Assembly (NCBI GenBank): GCA_963662175.1
Contig: OY759227.1
Location: 4,248,501 to 4,312,500, forward strand
Length of the DNA: 64,000 nt
Reading direction: 5' to 3'
Origin: Aradus depressus
Lineage: Eukaryota > Arthropoda > Insecta > Hemiptera > Aradidae
Under the pieces are notes generated by a model, which worked only from the letters and a program-made list of their open reading frames with translations, did no database searches and was not told the DNA's origin. The translations under genes were made by a program, and so were the position numbers. This document shows, piece by piece, positions 1 to 11,880 of this stretch. The number at the start of each line of letters is the position of its first letter. The first letter of the stretch is position 1.

Positions 1-1740
1 AATGTTGATGAGGGGTGTAGGCTTCATAACCCCTATTTCGAACGCAACTTGTACATTTAGAATGATATTTCCTGGAGGGACCTTCTGGAATTATTAATGT
101 ATTTCCGATCTACAAGTATAGATTATATTGCATATCTCCAGAATAAATGACAAAGGTGGTAAAGCTCATGGAAGACTTAACGCCAGTAACGGCAGCCATT
201 TCAAGAAGTCAGTGAAACACAATGTAAATCTGTGCTGATGGCTTCAATACCTTTAATTCGAACACAAATTGTTTTCAGAATAATATTATCTGTAGGGACT
301 TTCTCGAATTTTTAGTGTATTTCCGATCTACAAGTATACATCACATTGCATTACTCCAGAATAAAAGACAAAGGTGGTAAAGCTCATGGAAGACTTATCA
401 CCAGTAACGGCAGCCATTTCACAATGTCAGTGAACCGAAATGTTGATGAGTGCTGTGAGCTTCAATACCTCTATTTCGAACGCAACTTGTACATTTAGAG
501 TGATATTTTCTGAAGGGACTTTCTCGAATCTTTAATGTATTTCCGATCTATAAGTATTGATCATATTGCATATCTCCAGAATAAATGACAATGGTGGTGA
601 AGCTCATGGAAGACTTATCGCCAGTAACGGCAGACAATTCAAAATGTCAGTGAACCGAAATGTTGGTGAGTGCTGAGGTGTTCGATATCCTTATTTCGAA
701 CACAACTTGTAGATTTAGAGTGATATTTTCTTGAGGGACTCTCTCGAATCTTTAATGTATTTCCGATCTACAAGTATACATCATATTGCATATCTCCAGA
801 ATAAAAGACAGAGGTGCTAATGCTCATGGAACACCTATCGCCAGTAACGTTAGCCATTTCAAGATGTCAGTGAACCGAAATGTTGGTGAGTGCTGTGGGC
901 TTCAATAACCCAATTTCGAACGCAACTTGTACTTTTAGAGTGATATTTTCTGGAGGGACTTTCTGGAATTATTAGTGTATTTCCGATCTACAAGTATAGA
1001 TCATATTGCATATCTCCAGAATAAATGACAAAGGTGGTAAAGCTCATGGAAAACTTAACACCAGTAACGGCAGCCGTATCACAATGGCAGTGAACCATAA
1101 TGTTGATGAGTGCTGTGGGCTTCAATACCTTTAATTCGAACACAACTTGTTTTCAGGATAATATTATCTGTAGGGACTTTCTCGGATCTTTAATGTATTT
1201 CCGATCTACAAGTATAGATCATATTGAATATCTCCAGAATAAAAGACAGAGGTGCTAGAGCTCATGGAATACTTATCGCCAGTAACGGCAGCCATTTCAA
1301 AATGTCAATGAACCAAAATGTTGGTGAGTGTTGAGGTGTTCGATATCCTTATTTCGAACACAACTTGTAGATTTAGAGTGATATTTTCTTGAGGGACTTT
1401 CTCGAATCTTTAATGTATTTCCGATCTACAAGTATACATCATATTGCATATCTCCAGAATAAAAGACAGAAGTGCTAGAGCTCATGGAACACTTATCGCC
1501 CGTAACGTTAGCCATTTCAAAATGTCAGTGAACCGAAATGTTGGTGAGTGCTGTGGGCTTAAATAACCCCTATTTCGCACGCAACTTGTAGATTTAGAGT
1601 GATATTTTCTGGAGGAACTTTTTAGAATAATTAGTGTATTTCCGATCTACAAGTATAGATCATACTGCATATCTCCAGAATAAATGACAAAGGTGGTCAA
1701 GCTCATGGAAGACTTATCACCAGTAACGGCAGCCATTTCA

Positions 1741-4700
1741 CAATGGCAGTGAACTGTAATGTTAATGAGTGCTGTGGGCGTCAATACCCCTATTTCGTAC
1801 GCAACGTGTACATTTAGAGTGACTTTTTCTGGAGGGACTTTCTGGAATTATTAGTGTATTTCTGATCTACAAGTATAGATCATATTGCATATCTCCAGAA
1901 TAAAAGACAGAGGTGCTAGAGCTCATGGAATACTTATCGCCAGTAACGGCAGTCATTTCAAAATGTAATGAACCAAAATGTTGGTGAGTGTTGAGGTGTT
2001 CGATATCCTTATTTCGAACACAACTTGTAGATTTAGAGTGATATTTTCTGGAGGGACTTTTTAGAATAATTAGTGTATTTTCGATCTACAAGTATAGATC
2101 ATACTGCATATCTCCAGAATAAATGACAAAGGTGGTCAAGCTCATGGAAGACTTATCGCCCGTAACGGCAGCCATTTCAAGATGTCAGTGAACCGAAATG
2201 TTGGTGAGTGCTGTGGGCTTCAATAACCCAATTTCAAACGCAACTTGTTCATTTAGGATGATATTTTCTGGAGGGACTTTCTCGAATCTTTAATGTATTT
2301 CCGATCTACAAGTATAGATCATATTGCATATCTCCAGAATAAATGACAAAGGTGGTAAAGCTGATGGAAGATTTATCACATGTAACGGCAGCCATTTCAC
2401 AATGTCAGCGAACCGAAATGTTGGTGAGTGCTGTGGGATTCATAACCCCTATTTCGCACGCTAGTACATTTAGAGTGATATTTTCTGGAGGGACTTTCTC
2501 GGATCTTTAATGTATTTCCGATCTACAAGTATAGATCATATTGCATATCTCCAGAATAAAAGACAGAGGTGCTAGAGCTCATGGAATACTTATCGCCAGT
2601 AGCGGCAGCCATTTCAAAATGTAATGAACCAAAATGTTGGTGAGTGTTGAGGTGTTCGATATCCTTATTTCGAACACAACTTGTAGATTTAGAGTGATAT
2701 TTTCTGGAGGGACTTTTTAGAATAATTAGTGTATTTCCGATCTACAAGTATAGATCATACTGCATATCTCCAGAATAAATGACAAAGGTGGTAAAGCTCA
2801 TGGAAGACTTATCACCAGTAACGGCAGCCATATCACAATGGCAGTGAACTGTAATGTTGATGAGTACTGTGGGCTTCAATACCCCTATTTCGTACGCAAC
2901 GTGTACATTTAGAGTGATTTTTTCTGGAGGGACTTTCTGGAATTATTAGTGTATTTCTGATCTACAAGTATAGATCATATTGCATATCTCCAGAATAAAT
3001 GACAAAGGTGGTAAAGCTCATGGAAGACTTATCACCAGTAACGGCAGCCATATCACAATGGCAGTGAACTGTAATGTTAATGAGTGCTGTGGGCGTCAAT
3101 ACCCCTATTTCGTACGCAACGTGTACATTTAGAGTGACTTTTTCTGGAGGGACTTTCTGGAATTATTAGTGTATTTCTGATCTACAAGTATAGATCATAT
3201 TGCATATCTCCAGAATAAAAGACAGAGGTGCTAGAGCTCATGGAATACTTATCGCCAGTAACGGCAGTCATTTCAAAATGTAATGAACCAAAATGTTGGT
3301 GAGTGTTGAGGTGTTCGATATCCTTATTTCGAACACAACTTGTAGATTTAGAGTGATATTTTCTGGAGGGACTTTTTAGAATAATTAGTGTATTTCCGAT
3401 CTACAAGTATAGATCATACTGCATATCTCCAGAATAAATGACAAAGGTGGTCAAGCTCATGGAAGACTTATCGCCCGTAACGGCAGCCATTTCAAGATGT
3501 CAGTGAACCGAAATGTTGGTGAGTGCTGTGGGCTTCAATAACCCAATTTCAAACGCAACTTGTTCATTTAGGATGATATTTTCTGGAGGGACTTTCTCGA
3601 ATCTTTAATGTATTTCCGATCTACAAGTATAGATCATATTGCATATCTCCAGAATAAATGACAAAGGTGGTAAAGCTGATGGAAGATTTATCACATGTAA
3701 CGGCAGCCATTTCACAATGTCAGCGAACCGAAATGTTGGTGAGTGCTGTGGGATTCATAACCCCTATTTCGCACGCTAGTACATTTAGAGTGATATTTTC
3801 TGGAGGGACTTTCTCGGATCTTTAATGTATTTCCGATCTACAAGTATAGATCATATTGCATATCTCCAGAATAAAAGACAGAGGTGCTAGAGCTCATGGA
3901 ATACTTATCGCCAGTAGCGGCAGCCATTTCAAAATGTAATGAACCAAAATGTTGGTGAGTGTTGAGGTGTTCGATATCCTTATTTCGAACACAACTTGTA
4001 GATTTAGAGTGATATTTTCTGGAGGGACTTTTTAGAATAATTAGTGTATTTCCGATCTACAAGTATAGATCATACTGCATATCTCCAGAATAAATGACAA
4101 AGGTGGTAAAGCTCATGGAAGACTTATCACCAGTAACGGCAGCCATATCACAATGGCAGTGAACTGTAATGTTGATGAGTACTGTGGGCTTCAATACCCC
4201 TATTTCGTACGCAACGTGTACATTTAGAGTGATTTTTTCTGGAGGGACTTTCTGGAATTATTAGTGTATTTCTGATCTACAAGTATAGATCATATTGCAT
4301 ATCTCCAGAATAAATGACAAAGGTGGTAAAGCTCATGGAAGACTTATCACCAGTAACGGCAGCCATATCACAATGGCAGTGAACTGTAATGTTAATGAGT
4401 GCTGTGGGCGTCAATACCCCTATTTCGTACGCAACGTGTACATTTAGAGTGACTTTTTCTGGAGGGACTTTCTGGAATTATTAGTGTATTTCTGATCTAC
4501 AAGTATAGATCATATTGCATATCTCCAGAATAAAAGACAGAGGTGCTAGAGCTCATGGAATACTTATCGCCAGTAACGGCAGTCATTTCAAAATGTAATG
4601 AACCAAAATGTTGGTGAGTGTTGAGGTGTTCGATATCCTTATTTCGAACACAACTTGTAGATTTAGAGTGATATTTTCTGGAGGGACTTTTTAGAATAAT

Positions 4701-5690
4701 TAGTGTATTTCCGATCTACAAGTATAGATCATACTGCATATCTCCAGAATAAATGACAAAGGTGGTCAAGCTCATGGAAGACTTATCGCCCGTAACGGCA
4801 GCCATTTCAAGATGTCAGTGAACCGAAATGTTGGTGAGTGCTGTGGGCTTCAATAACCCAATTTCAAACGCAACTTGTTCATTTAGGATGATATTTTCTG
4901 GAGGGACTTTCTCGAATCTTTAATGTATTTCCGATCTACAAGTATAGATCATATTGCATATCTCCAGAATAAATGACAAAGGTGGTAAAGCTGATGGAAG
5001 ATTTATCACATGTAACGGCAGCCATTTCACAATGTCAGCGAACCGAAATGTTGGTGAGTGCTGTGGGATTCATAACCCCTATTTCGCACGCTAGTACATT
5101 TAGAGTGATATTTTCTGGAGGGACTTTCTCGGATCTTTAATGTATTTCCGATCTACAAGTATAGATCATATTGCATATCTCCAGAATAAAAGACAGAGGT
5201 GCTAGAGCTCATGGAATACTTATCGCCAGTAGCGGCAGCCATTTCAAAATGTAATGAACCAAAATGTTGGTGAGTGTTGAGGTGTTCGATATCCTTATTT
5301 CGAACACAACTTGTAGATTTAGAGTGATATTTTCTGGAGGGACTTTTTAGAATAATTAGTGTATTTCCGATCTACAAGTATAGATCATACTGCATATCTC
5401 CAGAATAAATGACAAAGGTGGTAAAGCTCATGGAAGACTTATCACCAGTAACGGCAGCCATATCACAATGGCAGTGAACTGTAATGTTGATGAGTACTGT
5501 GGGCTTCAATACCCCTATTTCGTACGCAACGTGTACATTTAGAGTGATTTTTTCTGGAGGGACTTTCTGGAATTATTAGTGTATTTCTGATCTACAAGTA
5601 TAGATCATATTGCATATCTCCAGAATAAATGACAAAGGTGGTAAAGCTCATGGAAGACTTATCACCAGTAACGGCAGCCATATCACAATG
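1741..5690 (+). repeat. 6-monomer HOR, 1315-bp period, 3 copies
   Basis: Diagnostic variants recur at exactly 1315 bp. The AATTTCAAACGCAACTTGTT variant starts at 2230, 3545 and 4860. The GCTCATGGAATACTTATCGC segment followed by a TCATTTC variant starts at 1921, 3236 and 4551. Six monomers make 1315 rather than about 1318 bp because one monomer has a small deletion near its GCACGCTAGTACATTT segment. The three copies look almost identical, so amplification or homogenisation was recent. Confidence 0.9.
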
Positions 5691-5995
5691 GCAGTGAACT
5701 GTAATGTTGATGAGTACTGTGGGCTTCAATACCCCTATTTCGTACGCAACGTGTACATTTAGAGTGATTTTTTCTGGAGGGACTTTCTGGAATTATTAGT
5801 GTATTTCTGATCTACAAGTATAGATCATGTTGCATATCTCCAGAATAAATGACAAAGGTGGTAAAGCTCATGGAAGACTTAACGCCAGTATCGGCAGCCA
5901 TTTCAAGAAGTCAGTGAAACACAATGTAGATCTGTGCTGAGGGCTTCAATACCTTTCATTCGAACACAACTTGTTTTCAGAATAATATTATCTGT

Positions 5996-5999
5996 AGGG
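5996..5999. repeat. Target site duplication (AGGG), left copy, element 1
   Basis: AGGG directly precedes the LTR start TGTGAT at 6000 and recurs directly after the LTR end TCACA at 14980. The uninterrupted satellite reads CTGTAGGGACTTTC, so the insertion made a 4-bp duplication, as expected of a Ty3/gypsy integrase. Confidence 0.93.
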
Positions 6000-6785
6000 T
6001 GTGATAAAAACTTGTTTGCTACCACATTTCCTGTAGAAATTTGATCTCTTTTGTTTATTTAAATTTTGATTTCTACAGTAGTTTGTCGAAAATTGCCCTA
6101 AAAAATATTATCAATAATTTAAGACGTGCAATTTTTAAGAAAGTACACGTATTCAACGAAAAAAATTCAATTAAACGAACTTTACACTTGGATTCACAAA
6201 GAGATACCAATTTTTAAATAATTTTAAATAATATTAATTTCTAATCCAAAGGTTTTTCAAATGATACTACTGGGACAACAGGGAAGATGAATAGGATAGA
6301 ATTTGAAGAGGACAAATAATTGGGTTATTATCTATATTTACATATTTAAATAAAAAAAAACTTATTTGAACAAACAAAACAAAAATTTACAATTGCACAA
6401 AAACATTAAATTAATACTTAAAAAAAACTATTTCTTTTTTTATTTGGGCATATTGAAAAATATATTTTATTAATTGTACCTTCTCGACGCCTCTACCACA
6501 AAAACCAGACCCCGTCAACTCTTCACACTTTAATTCCACCCCAGTCAACTTTCATCTAATTGTTCAACTTCATTTTATTTAAAACATATCAAACCACATT
6601 GCACCGTTTTAAGAGCTAGCTCACGACTCCATTACATTTAACACTATTTCACAGCTGTTTTTTATATGTTTTCTTGTTTTGTTTCTCAAACACCTTGATA
6701 TATATCTAATATATATATGATATTAGATTATAATAAAAAAATTACTTTTTATTCATAAAAAAAATGTTCCGTAGTGTACATCACA
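6000..6785 (-). repeat. Element 1 3' LTR (786 bp)
   Basis: Matches 14195-14980 without visible difference. It starts TGTGATAAAAACTT and ends GTGTACATCACA on the plus strand, giving perfect TGTGA/TCACA termini. It is the 3' LTR because the genes read leftward. It contains a 10-bp perfect inverted repeat (6031-6040 with 6069-6078) and AT-rich TATA-like stretches, but no promoter can be placed with confidence. Confidence 0.96.
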
Positions 6786-8512
6786 TTTGCCTTTTCCTTC
6801 TTTTAAAAAAAAAATGTTTGTTCACAAAATTTTTTTTTTTTTTTTTTATAAGTTCTTTCAGATTTAATTTCTTCCTACACACAGGTTGATTTAGCTTCTT
6901 CCTCGAATCCACATGATAAGCTTCCTCCTTCAATACACAGATGGATTAACGTCTTCCTCCAATTCACATGATGGGCTCCTCCTCGAACGCACATGTTGGC
7001 TGGCTCCTTGATGTCTTCAACTCATTGATCAACGATGTATCGAAGTCTCTCTCTCACTTACACTCACTGATTTATTTTTTATATGCCCAATTCGACGCTC
7101 TTTTTATACATATATGCCCATTTTTTTATATTTTTATAACTATTTACAATTATTAAACTTATATATATACGTACCTAATTTCTAATAAACAAAAACAAAT
7201 ATTAATCTAAAAATTTACAATTAATCCTTAACCTAAAGAAAATGTTAACTTAAATTTATAAAAATTTGAACTAATTGAACATAAAAAAATATAATACTAA
7301 ATTTTTACATATTTACAGGATCAGTCATAGTCATGAATTCAAGTTTGGAAATAATCAAGTTGGATGCAGATTTAAGAAATTGCCAATTATTTTACTTTCC
7401 GCCTTTACCATCAATATACAATTGTATGTATTCAAAATAATTATATAAAAAGATTGTATATAAAAAAATCTACTTGAAATAAAAATTAAATAAATCCTTT
7501 TTTATTTACTTCATCACACTTCCAAAATATTACTTAACAATCAAAATTAGGCCTCACGCCGGGTAATAAGAAATACAAATTTAATATATATAGTACTTGT
7601 CTTTTGAGGTATTAAATTCTTTGAGACGTCCTTCATACTTCCTAACTAAAAAAAAATGTATCTCACATATATTTTTACTTCAACTTCCTTCTCTACTAAT
7701 AACTCCCTAATAATAATAACTTCATCGTTGACGTAGCAAAAATACGGTTCCTCCTATCTCAGGTAGGCAACCAACACTACATCATAAATCTCCTATATAT
7801 ATATCGCTAGTTCTTTCTAGTCGACACAAAAAAATCATCTCTCGCAGATCAAAAAAAAATATAAATCTCCAATTAATCACTAGCTCTTACTAGGATTAAA
7901 AAAATAATTTCTCCCAAAACAAATCTATATAATCCCGACGTCTAAAAGAATGTCATCAGCAATTAATTCAAAACTTCTCTAATTAATATTACCCTTTGTT
8001 TGTTCCTATTCCTAAAGTTATATAATGTGCTCCTACAACTCTTCTCATTCTCATCTACTCTCTCTATTAAACAAATTTACGTAGAAAAAAACATGTTACT
8101 CAAATAATAAATGAAATTGTCTAAATAATAGAATTTATAATAACAAAAACTTAATAACCTATGCATACATACAATTTATATAATATATTATTATTCCACG
8201 GCTTCTATACAGTTTCGTTCGTCTTTCTAATTTATAATATTATAATGATTTAGTCACGTCCGGTATCCTAGCTGAACAGTTCCGAAACAGAAAATCTGTC
8301 CCCTTGACTCGGCCTCAGGAAGTTCGTCATGTCTCCAAAGAGATCTAGGCATCTCTCAGCCTGCTGATTTTATCTTTCTAACATTTGTAATAAAAAATAT
8401 AATAAAAAAAAAATCGATCTTCTTCCATATTATGTTCGTTCAAAATCAGCTGTCTAGTTGAATAGTGGGCTCGTCTGTCCACTCTGCTATACCTTCAATA
8501 CTTCAATTTGGT
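6786..8512 (-). other. Element 1 3' noncoding region
   Basis: About 1.7 kb of AT-rich sequence between the pol stop and the 3' LTR. No env or other long frame is seen. It has homopolymer A/T runs and, at about 6868-7005, degenerate CTTCCTCNAAT-CACATGAT-type repeats of roughly 27 bp. From the LTR to about 8449 it is highly similar to 27917-29569 of element 3. A 62-codon frame at 6968-7156 recurs at 28106 but changes its C-terminus, so it is not called a gene. Retention in a pol-less relative suggests a cis-acting role such as packaging or 3' RNA function (inference). Confidence 0.7.
6789..6805 (-). promoter_or_regulatory. Polypurine tract of element 1
   Basis: On the minus strand a purine run AAAAGAAGGAAAAGG is followed by CAAA and then the 3' LTR start TGTGATG. 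This is the expected place and composition for the primer of plus-strand DNA synthesis. The same sequence is next to the matching LTR of element 3. Confidence 0.75.
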
Positions 8513-11500
8513 TCAGATCCCTAATGAACTATTCCCCCCCTTTTTCTTAAAATATGGCTTTATTAGTGTCGAATGAAATTTTCCTCTGTCTTTGTCCAAG
8601 TTATCTGGGTCTGTAAGTAAGTATGTCGTGTCCCCATAACTAATTTTGATCCTGTACGGCCCTTCATATATATTTCGGAATTTTGTTGCTTGAGTCAGAG
8701 TTTGGTCCAATGTTCTCAACGATTTTACCAGTACTAAATCCCCCACCTGAAATTTATAAATTGTATGACTATTGTCAAATTCCCGCGCGTGTTTTTCCCC
8801 CGCGATTTTAATATTGTCAAACACCCTTTCCCTTAATCTTCGTAAATACCCCTCATTAAGGTGTGTGTCGTCTGTTAATATGTCACTGTCTTTGTCCACT
8901 GTTCGATGGTACAAGTTGGACCACGGCGTCCTATGTTGGGTCCCTAACATTACCTCACAAGGATAGGCTTTTGTTGTCATATGGAATGTGTTATTGATAA
9001 TGAACTCTATGTCTTTTAAATGATTGGGCCAATTTGTGTGTCGGTCAGTCAATACTGTCCGTAAATAGTTCCCTAAGTCTCGGTTCGTCCGTTCACTGAG
9101 GTTACTTTGGGGATGTCTGATGGAGGCATACACATATTTGATGTCCAGTCTCTCTAATGTCTGTTGCCATAACTGGCTTGTGAACTGAGTTCCGTGGTCC
9201 ATCAGCATTTTCGTCGGTTTTCCTACGTCCTTTATGTATTTGTCAACACACCTCAATGCAGCCCGCGTAGTCGCCTTTCCTATATCATAAAGCCTAACAA
9301 ATTTTGAAAAATTGTCAATCATGACCACGATATATTTTACACCCCTTCTACCCCTCGGTAAAGGTCCCATGAAATCAATACTAACCAATTCCAGTGGTCC
9401 CTTGGTTTCTATCCAATGGTATTTTGAGTAGTAGGTCCTGTTCGGGATCTTATTTAGCTGGCAGCTGTGACAGGTCCGCAAGATGTTACTGATCTCATCC
9501 ATGAGGTAGGCAATGTGGTAGTGTATGTTGATAAGCTGGAAAAGTTTCTGTATGCCAATATGATAATATGTGTTGTGTATTAATTCAATGAACTGTGATG
9601 TTAATTTGGTTGGTACAAGTATTCGAAAAGGTTTGCTTTGTTTTTGTGTTAAGATGACCCTGTTACTGTATTTATATTTTAGTGTTTTGTATTCAATGAT
9701 AGTGTCAGGATGATCAATTAATTCTATGTGTAACTGGTGGGGCACATCCTGTTCTGTGTATTCCCTGTGAAATGACTGTATTAATTTGTTTATTGGATGA
9801 TGCTGTACGTTTTTAAATATATTGTTTATTTGTATTTCTTGATTCTTATGTAATTGATTACATTCGTTATCTGTACCAATTTGTCTAGAAAGTGTATCTG
9901 TTACCACATTTGTCTTTCCACTAATGTGAGTAATTTCAAAGTTATATTGTTGTAAGAGCAGACACCACCTCAGAAGTCGGCTCGTCGTGTTCTTACAACT
10001 TTTAATAAAAGTCAAGGCTTTATGGTCAGTTTCTATTATAAACTTCCTGCCCGCCAAATAAGTCTCGAACTTTTGGACACTCCATACCACAGCTAAAAGT
10101 TCCTGTTCAGTCGTGGTGTACGCTCTCTCTGCTGCTCTTAGGACCCTGCTAGCATACGCGACCACTCCCACTATGCCTGCATGGTCTCTTTGATACAGTT
10201 GAGCAGCAATGGCATATCCACTAGCGTCCGTCTGTAAGTAAAACAGTCTGGTAAAGTCTGGATGGTGTAGCATGACATTTTCTAAAAAAATTCCCTTAAC
10301 GTCATTAAAAATGTCGGTTTCCTTTTCCCCCCATTGCCACTTTATTCCTTTTCTCAACAAATGAGACAACCTACTAATCTGCTCACCGTATGCCTTCGTG
10401 AACCTTTGATAGTAGTTGGTGAGCCCAATAAAACCCTTCAACTCAGAAACATTCTTTGGAATTGGAAATTTTTTTATGCTTTCTATTTTTTCCGGTTGAG
10501 GTTTGATACCTTCCAGAGTTAATATAAAACCCACGTAATTTACTTCTTTTTTAAAAAAATTTGACTTCTTTATATTAATTGTCACACCATGCTTCCTTAG
10601 TGCCAGAAAAAGGGATTCTAATAAATTTAAATGTTCTTCTATGGATTCTGATAAGCATAAGAGGTCGTCGACATATAGATGTATTTTATTGTAAAATTGG
10701 CTTATAACGAACTGCATTGCTCTACTAAGAGCAGCTAAGGAGATTGACAGTCCAAATGGGACTCTACAAAATTGGTAAATCTTTCCTTGGTGCATGAAAG
10801 CAGTAAATATCCTTGATTCTGGGTGAAGTTCTACCTGCCAGAAACTTTTAGTAAGATCTATTGTACTTATGAAATTTTTGTTTCCACAACGTTGTAATAT
10901 TGTGTCTATTGTTTGAGAAGTCTCGTAATCAGGGACTAGCCTAGAGTTTAGTTTTCTGGCGTCGAGACATATCCTAATTTGTCCATTGGACTTACTCACA
11001 ACTACTATCGGGTTGACGTAAGGACTACGGCTATATTCTATGATACCATTTTGTCGCATTGCCTGTATCTCAGCATGGACAGCCTCCCTCTGATATTCCT
11101 TAATTTTATAAGGCTTAATGAAATAAGGCTCATGATTATTTACTATTAGTTGATATTGATAACCTCGGATCAATCCGGGGTTTTCTGAAAAAATATCTTT
11201 ATATTTTATTACTAGATTTTTAAAATCATTTAACAGCTGGTCGGGCAGAAAATCATTATTCGCTCTAATGTCCTGTAATTTGTTGGCGATTGGGTCAACC
11301 CTGGATTCGAAGTTCGATTCTTCGTCCATACATATCAACTTCTGGGTTGTATTTTTCTTTTGGTCAGCCTCTCTCACAAAAGGAATTTCTATGATTTCCC
11401 CGGGAATTGAATTCAATTGCACACATTGATCTTTAAAATTTAAAATAACGGAATTACTATTCAAAAATTCACTTCCTATAATGACATCATAACTCAAGTC

Positions 11501-11875
11501 GGGGATGATCAAAAATCGAATATTCGCGGAATGATTACAAAAATCTACTTTAGCTATGATTTGGAACCTGATGGGTTTTGATTTTTTATTGGTGGCAGTG
11601 ATGATAACTGTATTTGAAACTGGCAAGATTTCGAAGCTAAATTTATTCTTATTTATGTTAAAAAAAATTTCGTTTATACCGTTGACCATAGAACCGCAAT
11701 CAATCAAAGCGTTACTAATAACTTGCCCGATTTTAATTTTGACTTCCGGACAGTAATTAAACTTCTCTTCCTGGTTCCATGGATCTTCATACAATAATAA
11801 ATCCTGAAATTCCCTTCGTAAAGACACTAACCTATCTTCAATACCAGAGCGACCCTGATTCTCTGCCCCTCCGAG
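8513..11875 (-). CDS. pol: Pol polyprotein (PR-RT-RNase H-integrase), Ty3/gypsy type
   Basis: An open frame directly after the gag UAG, in the same frame. The first possible start is a GTG at 11827, with no nearby ATG, so it is probably made as a Gag-Pol fusion by readthrough. Counting from that GTG: aspartic protease with LIDCGS (Asp43) and VIIGSEFL near 115-122; RT with TIDL (Asp324) and YVDD (385-388); RNase H with TDASG (Asp534), EQELLAV (574-580), TDHKAL (Asp601) and TDTLSR (Asp644); integrase zinc site His751, His756, Cys786, Cys789; catalytic Asp818, Asp877 and Glu912, the last two 35 residues apart; a C-terminal GPY/F motif (EGPYRI, 1055-1060). These steps process Gag-Pol, copy the RNA and insert the cDNA. 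All catalytic residues are present and there is no internal stop. The protease has DCG rather than the usual DTG or DSG. Confidence 0.95.
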   Translation of the reverse strand, partial: LGGAENQGRSGIEDRLVSLRREFQDLLLYEDPWNQEEKFNYCPEVKIKIGQVISNALIDCGSMVNGINEIFFNINKNKFSFEILPVSNTVIITATNKKSKPIRFQIIAKVDFCNHSANIRFLIIPDLSYDVIIGSEFLNSNSVILNFKDQCVQLNSIPGEIIEIPFVREADQKKNTTQKLICMDEESNFESRVDPIANKLQDIRANNDFLPDQLLNDFKNLVIKYKDIFSENPGLIRGYQYQLIVNNHEPYFIKPYKIKEYQREAVHAEIQAMRQNGIIEYSRSPYVNPIVVVSKSNGQIRICLDARKLNSRLVPDYETSQTIDTILQRCGNKNFISTIDLTKSFWQVELHPESRIFTAFMHQGKIYQFCRVPFGLSISLAALSRAMQFVISQFYNKIHLYVDDLLCLSESIEEHLNLLESLFLALRKHGVTINIKKSNFFKKEVNYVGFILTLEGIKPQPEKIESIKKFPIPKNVSELKGFIGLTNYYQRFTKAYGEQISRLSHLLRKGIKWQWGEKETDIFNDVKGIFLENVMLHHPDFTRLFYLQTDASGYAIAAQLYQRDHAGIVGVVAYASRVLRAAERAYTTTEQELLAVVWSVQKFETYLAGRKFIIETDHKALTFIKSCKNTTSRLLRWCLLLQQYNFEITHISGKTNVVTDTLSRQIGTDNECNQLHKNQEIQINNIFKNVQHHPINKLIQSFHREYTEQDVPHQLHIELIDHPDTIIEYKTLKYKYSNRVILTQKQSKPFRILVPTKLTSQFIELIHNTYYHIGIQKLFQLINIHYHIAYLMDEISNILRTCHSCQLNKIPNRTYYSKYHWIETKGPLELVSIDFMGPLPRGRRGVKYIVVMIDNFSKFVRLYDIGKATTRAALRCVDKYIKDVGKPTKMLMDHGTQFTSQLWQQTLERLDIKYVYASIRHPQSNLSERTNRDLGNYLRTVLTDRHTNWPNHLKDIEFIINNTFHMTTKAYPCEVMLGTQHRTPWSNLYHRTVDKDSDILTDDTHLNEGYLRRLRERVFDNIKIAGEKHAREFDNSHTIYKFQVGDLVLVKSLRTLDQTLTQATKFRNIYEGPYRIKISYGDTTYLLTDPDNLDKDRGKFHSTLIKPYFKKKGGNSSLGI

Positions 11876-11880
11876 CTATT
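11840..11880 (-). promoter_or_regulatory. Candidate UAG readthrough signal at the gag-pol junction
   Basis: The gag stop is TAG at 11878-11876. The next 16 codons (from CTC GGA GGG GCA GAG) are open and join pol in the same frame. Ten nt after the stop, CAGAG can pair with CTCTG across an 11-nt loop. A single in-frame UAG with a nearby downstream structure is the arrangement used by gammaretroviruses for about 5-10% readthrough. Its use here is inferred from the sequence only. Confidence 0.55.

Larger units (their letters stand above)
1..5999 (+). repeat. 219-220 bp satellite array, block 1
   Basis: About 27 direct tandem copies of a monomer near 219-220 bp. Landmarks recur every 219-220 bases: TTTCCGATCTACAAGTATA, CATATCTCCAGAATAAA, AGCTCATGGAA, AACGGCAGCCAT, and TTCGAACRCAACTTGT (R is A or G). 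Neighbouring monomers differ by many substitutions, but copies several monomers apart are nearly identical, which shows higher-order organisation. The block runs off the left edge and ends at the element 1 insertion, where AGGG is duplicated. No gene is seen; short open frames about one monomer long are by-products of the period. Confidence 0.97.

Noticed and set aside
1..5999. CRISPR-like array of regular repeats
   Set aside because: Repeats are whole 219-220 bp monomers with no unique spacers, and the retroelements are eukaryotic.
6968..7156. 62-codon frame shared by elements 1 and 3 as a small accessory gene
   Set aside because: It lies in repetitive, AT-rich noncoding DNA on the strand opposite to gag and pol. 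The element 3 copy changes its C-terminus through frame-altering indels.
6786..8512. Possible env gene between pol and the 3' LTR of element 1
   Set aside because: No minus-strand frame of useful length, signal peptide or membrane segment is visible.
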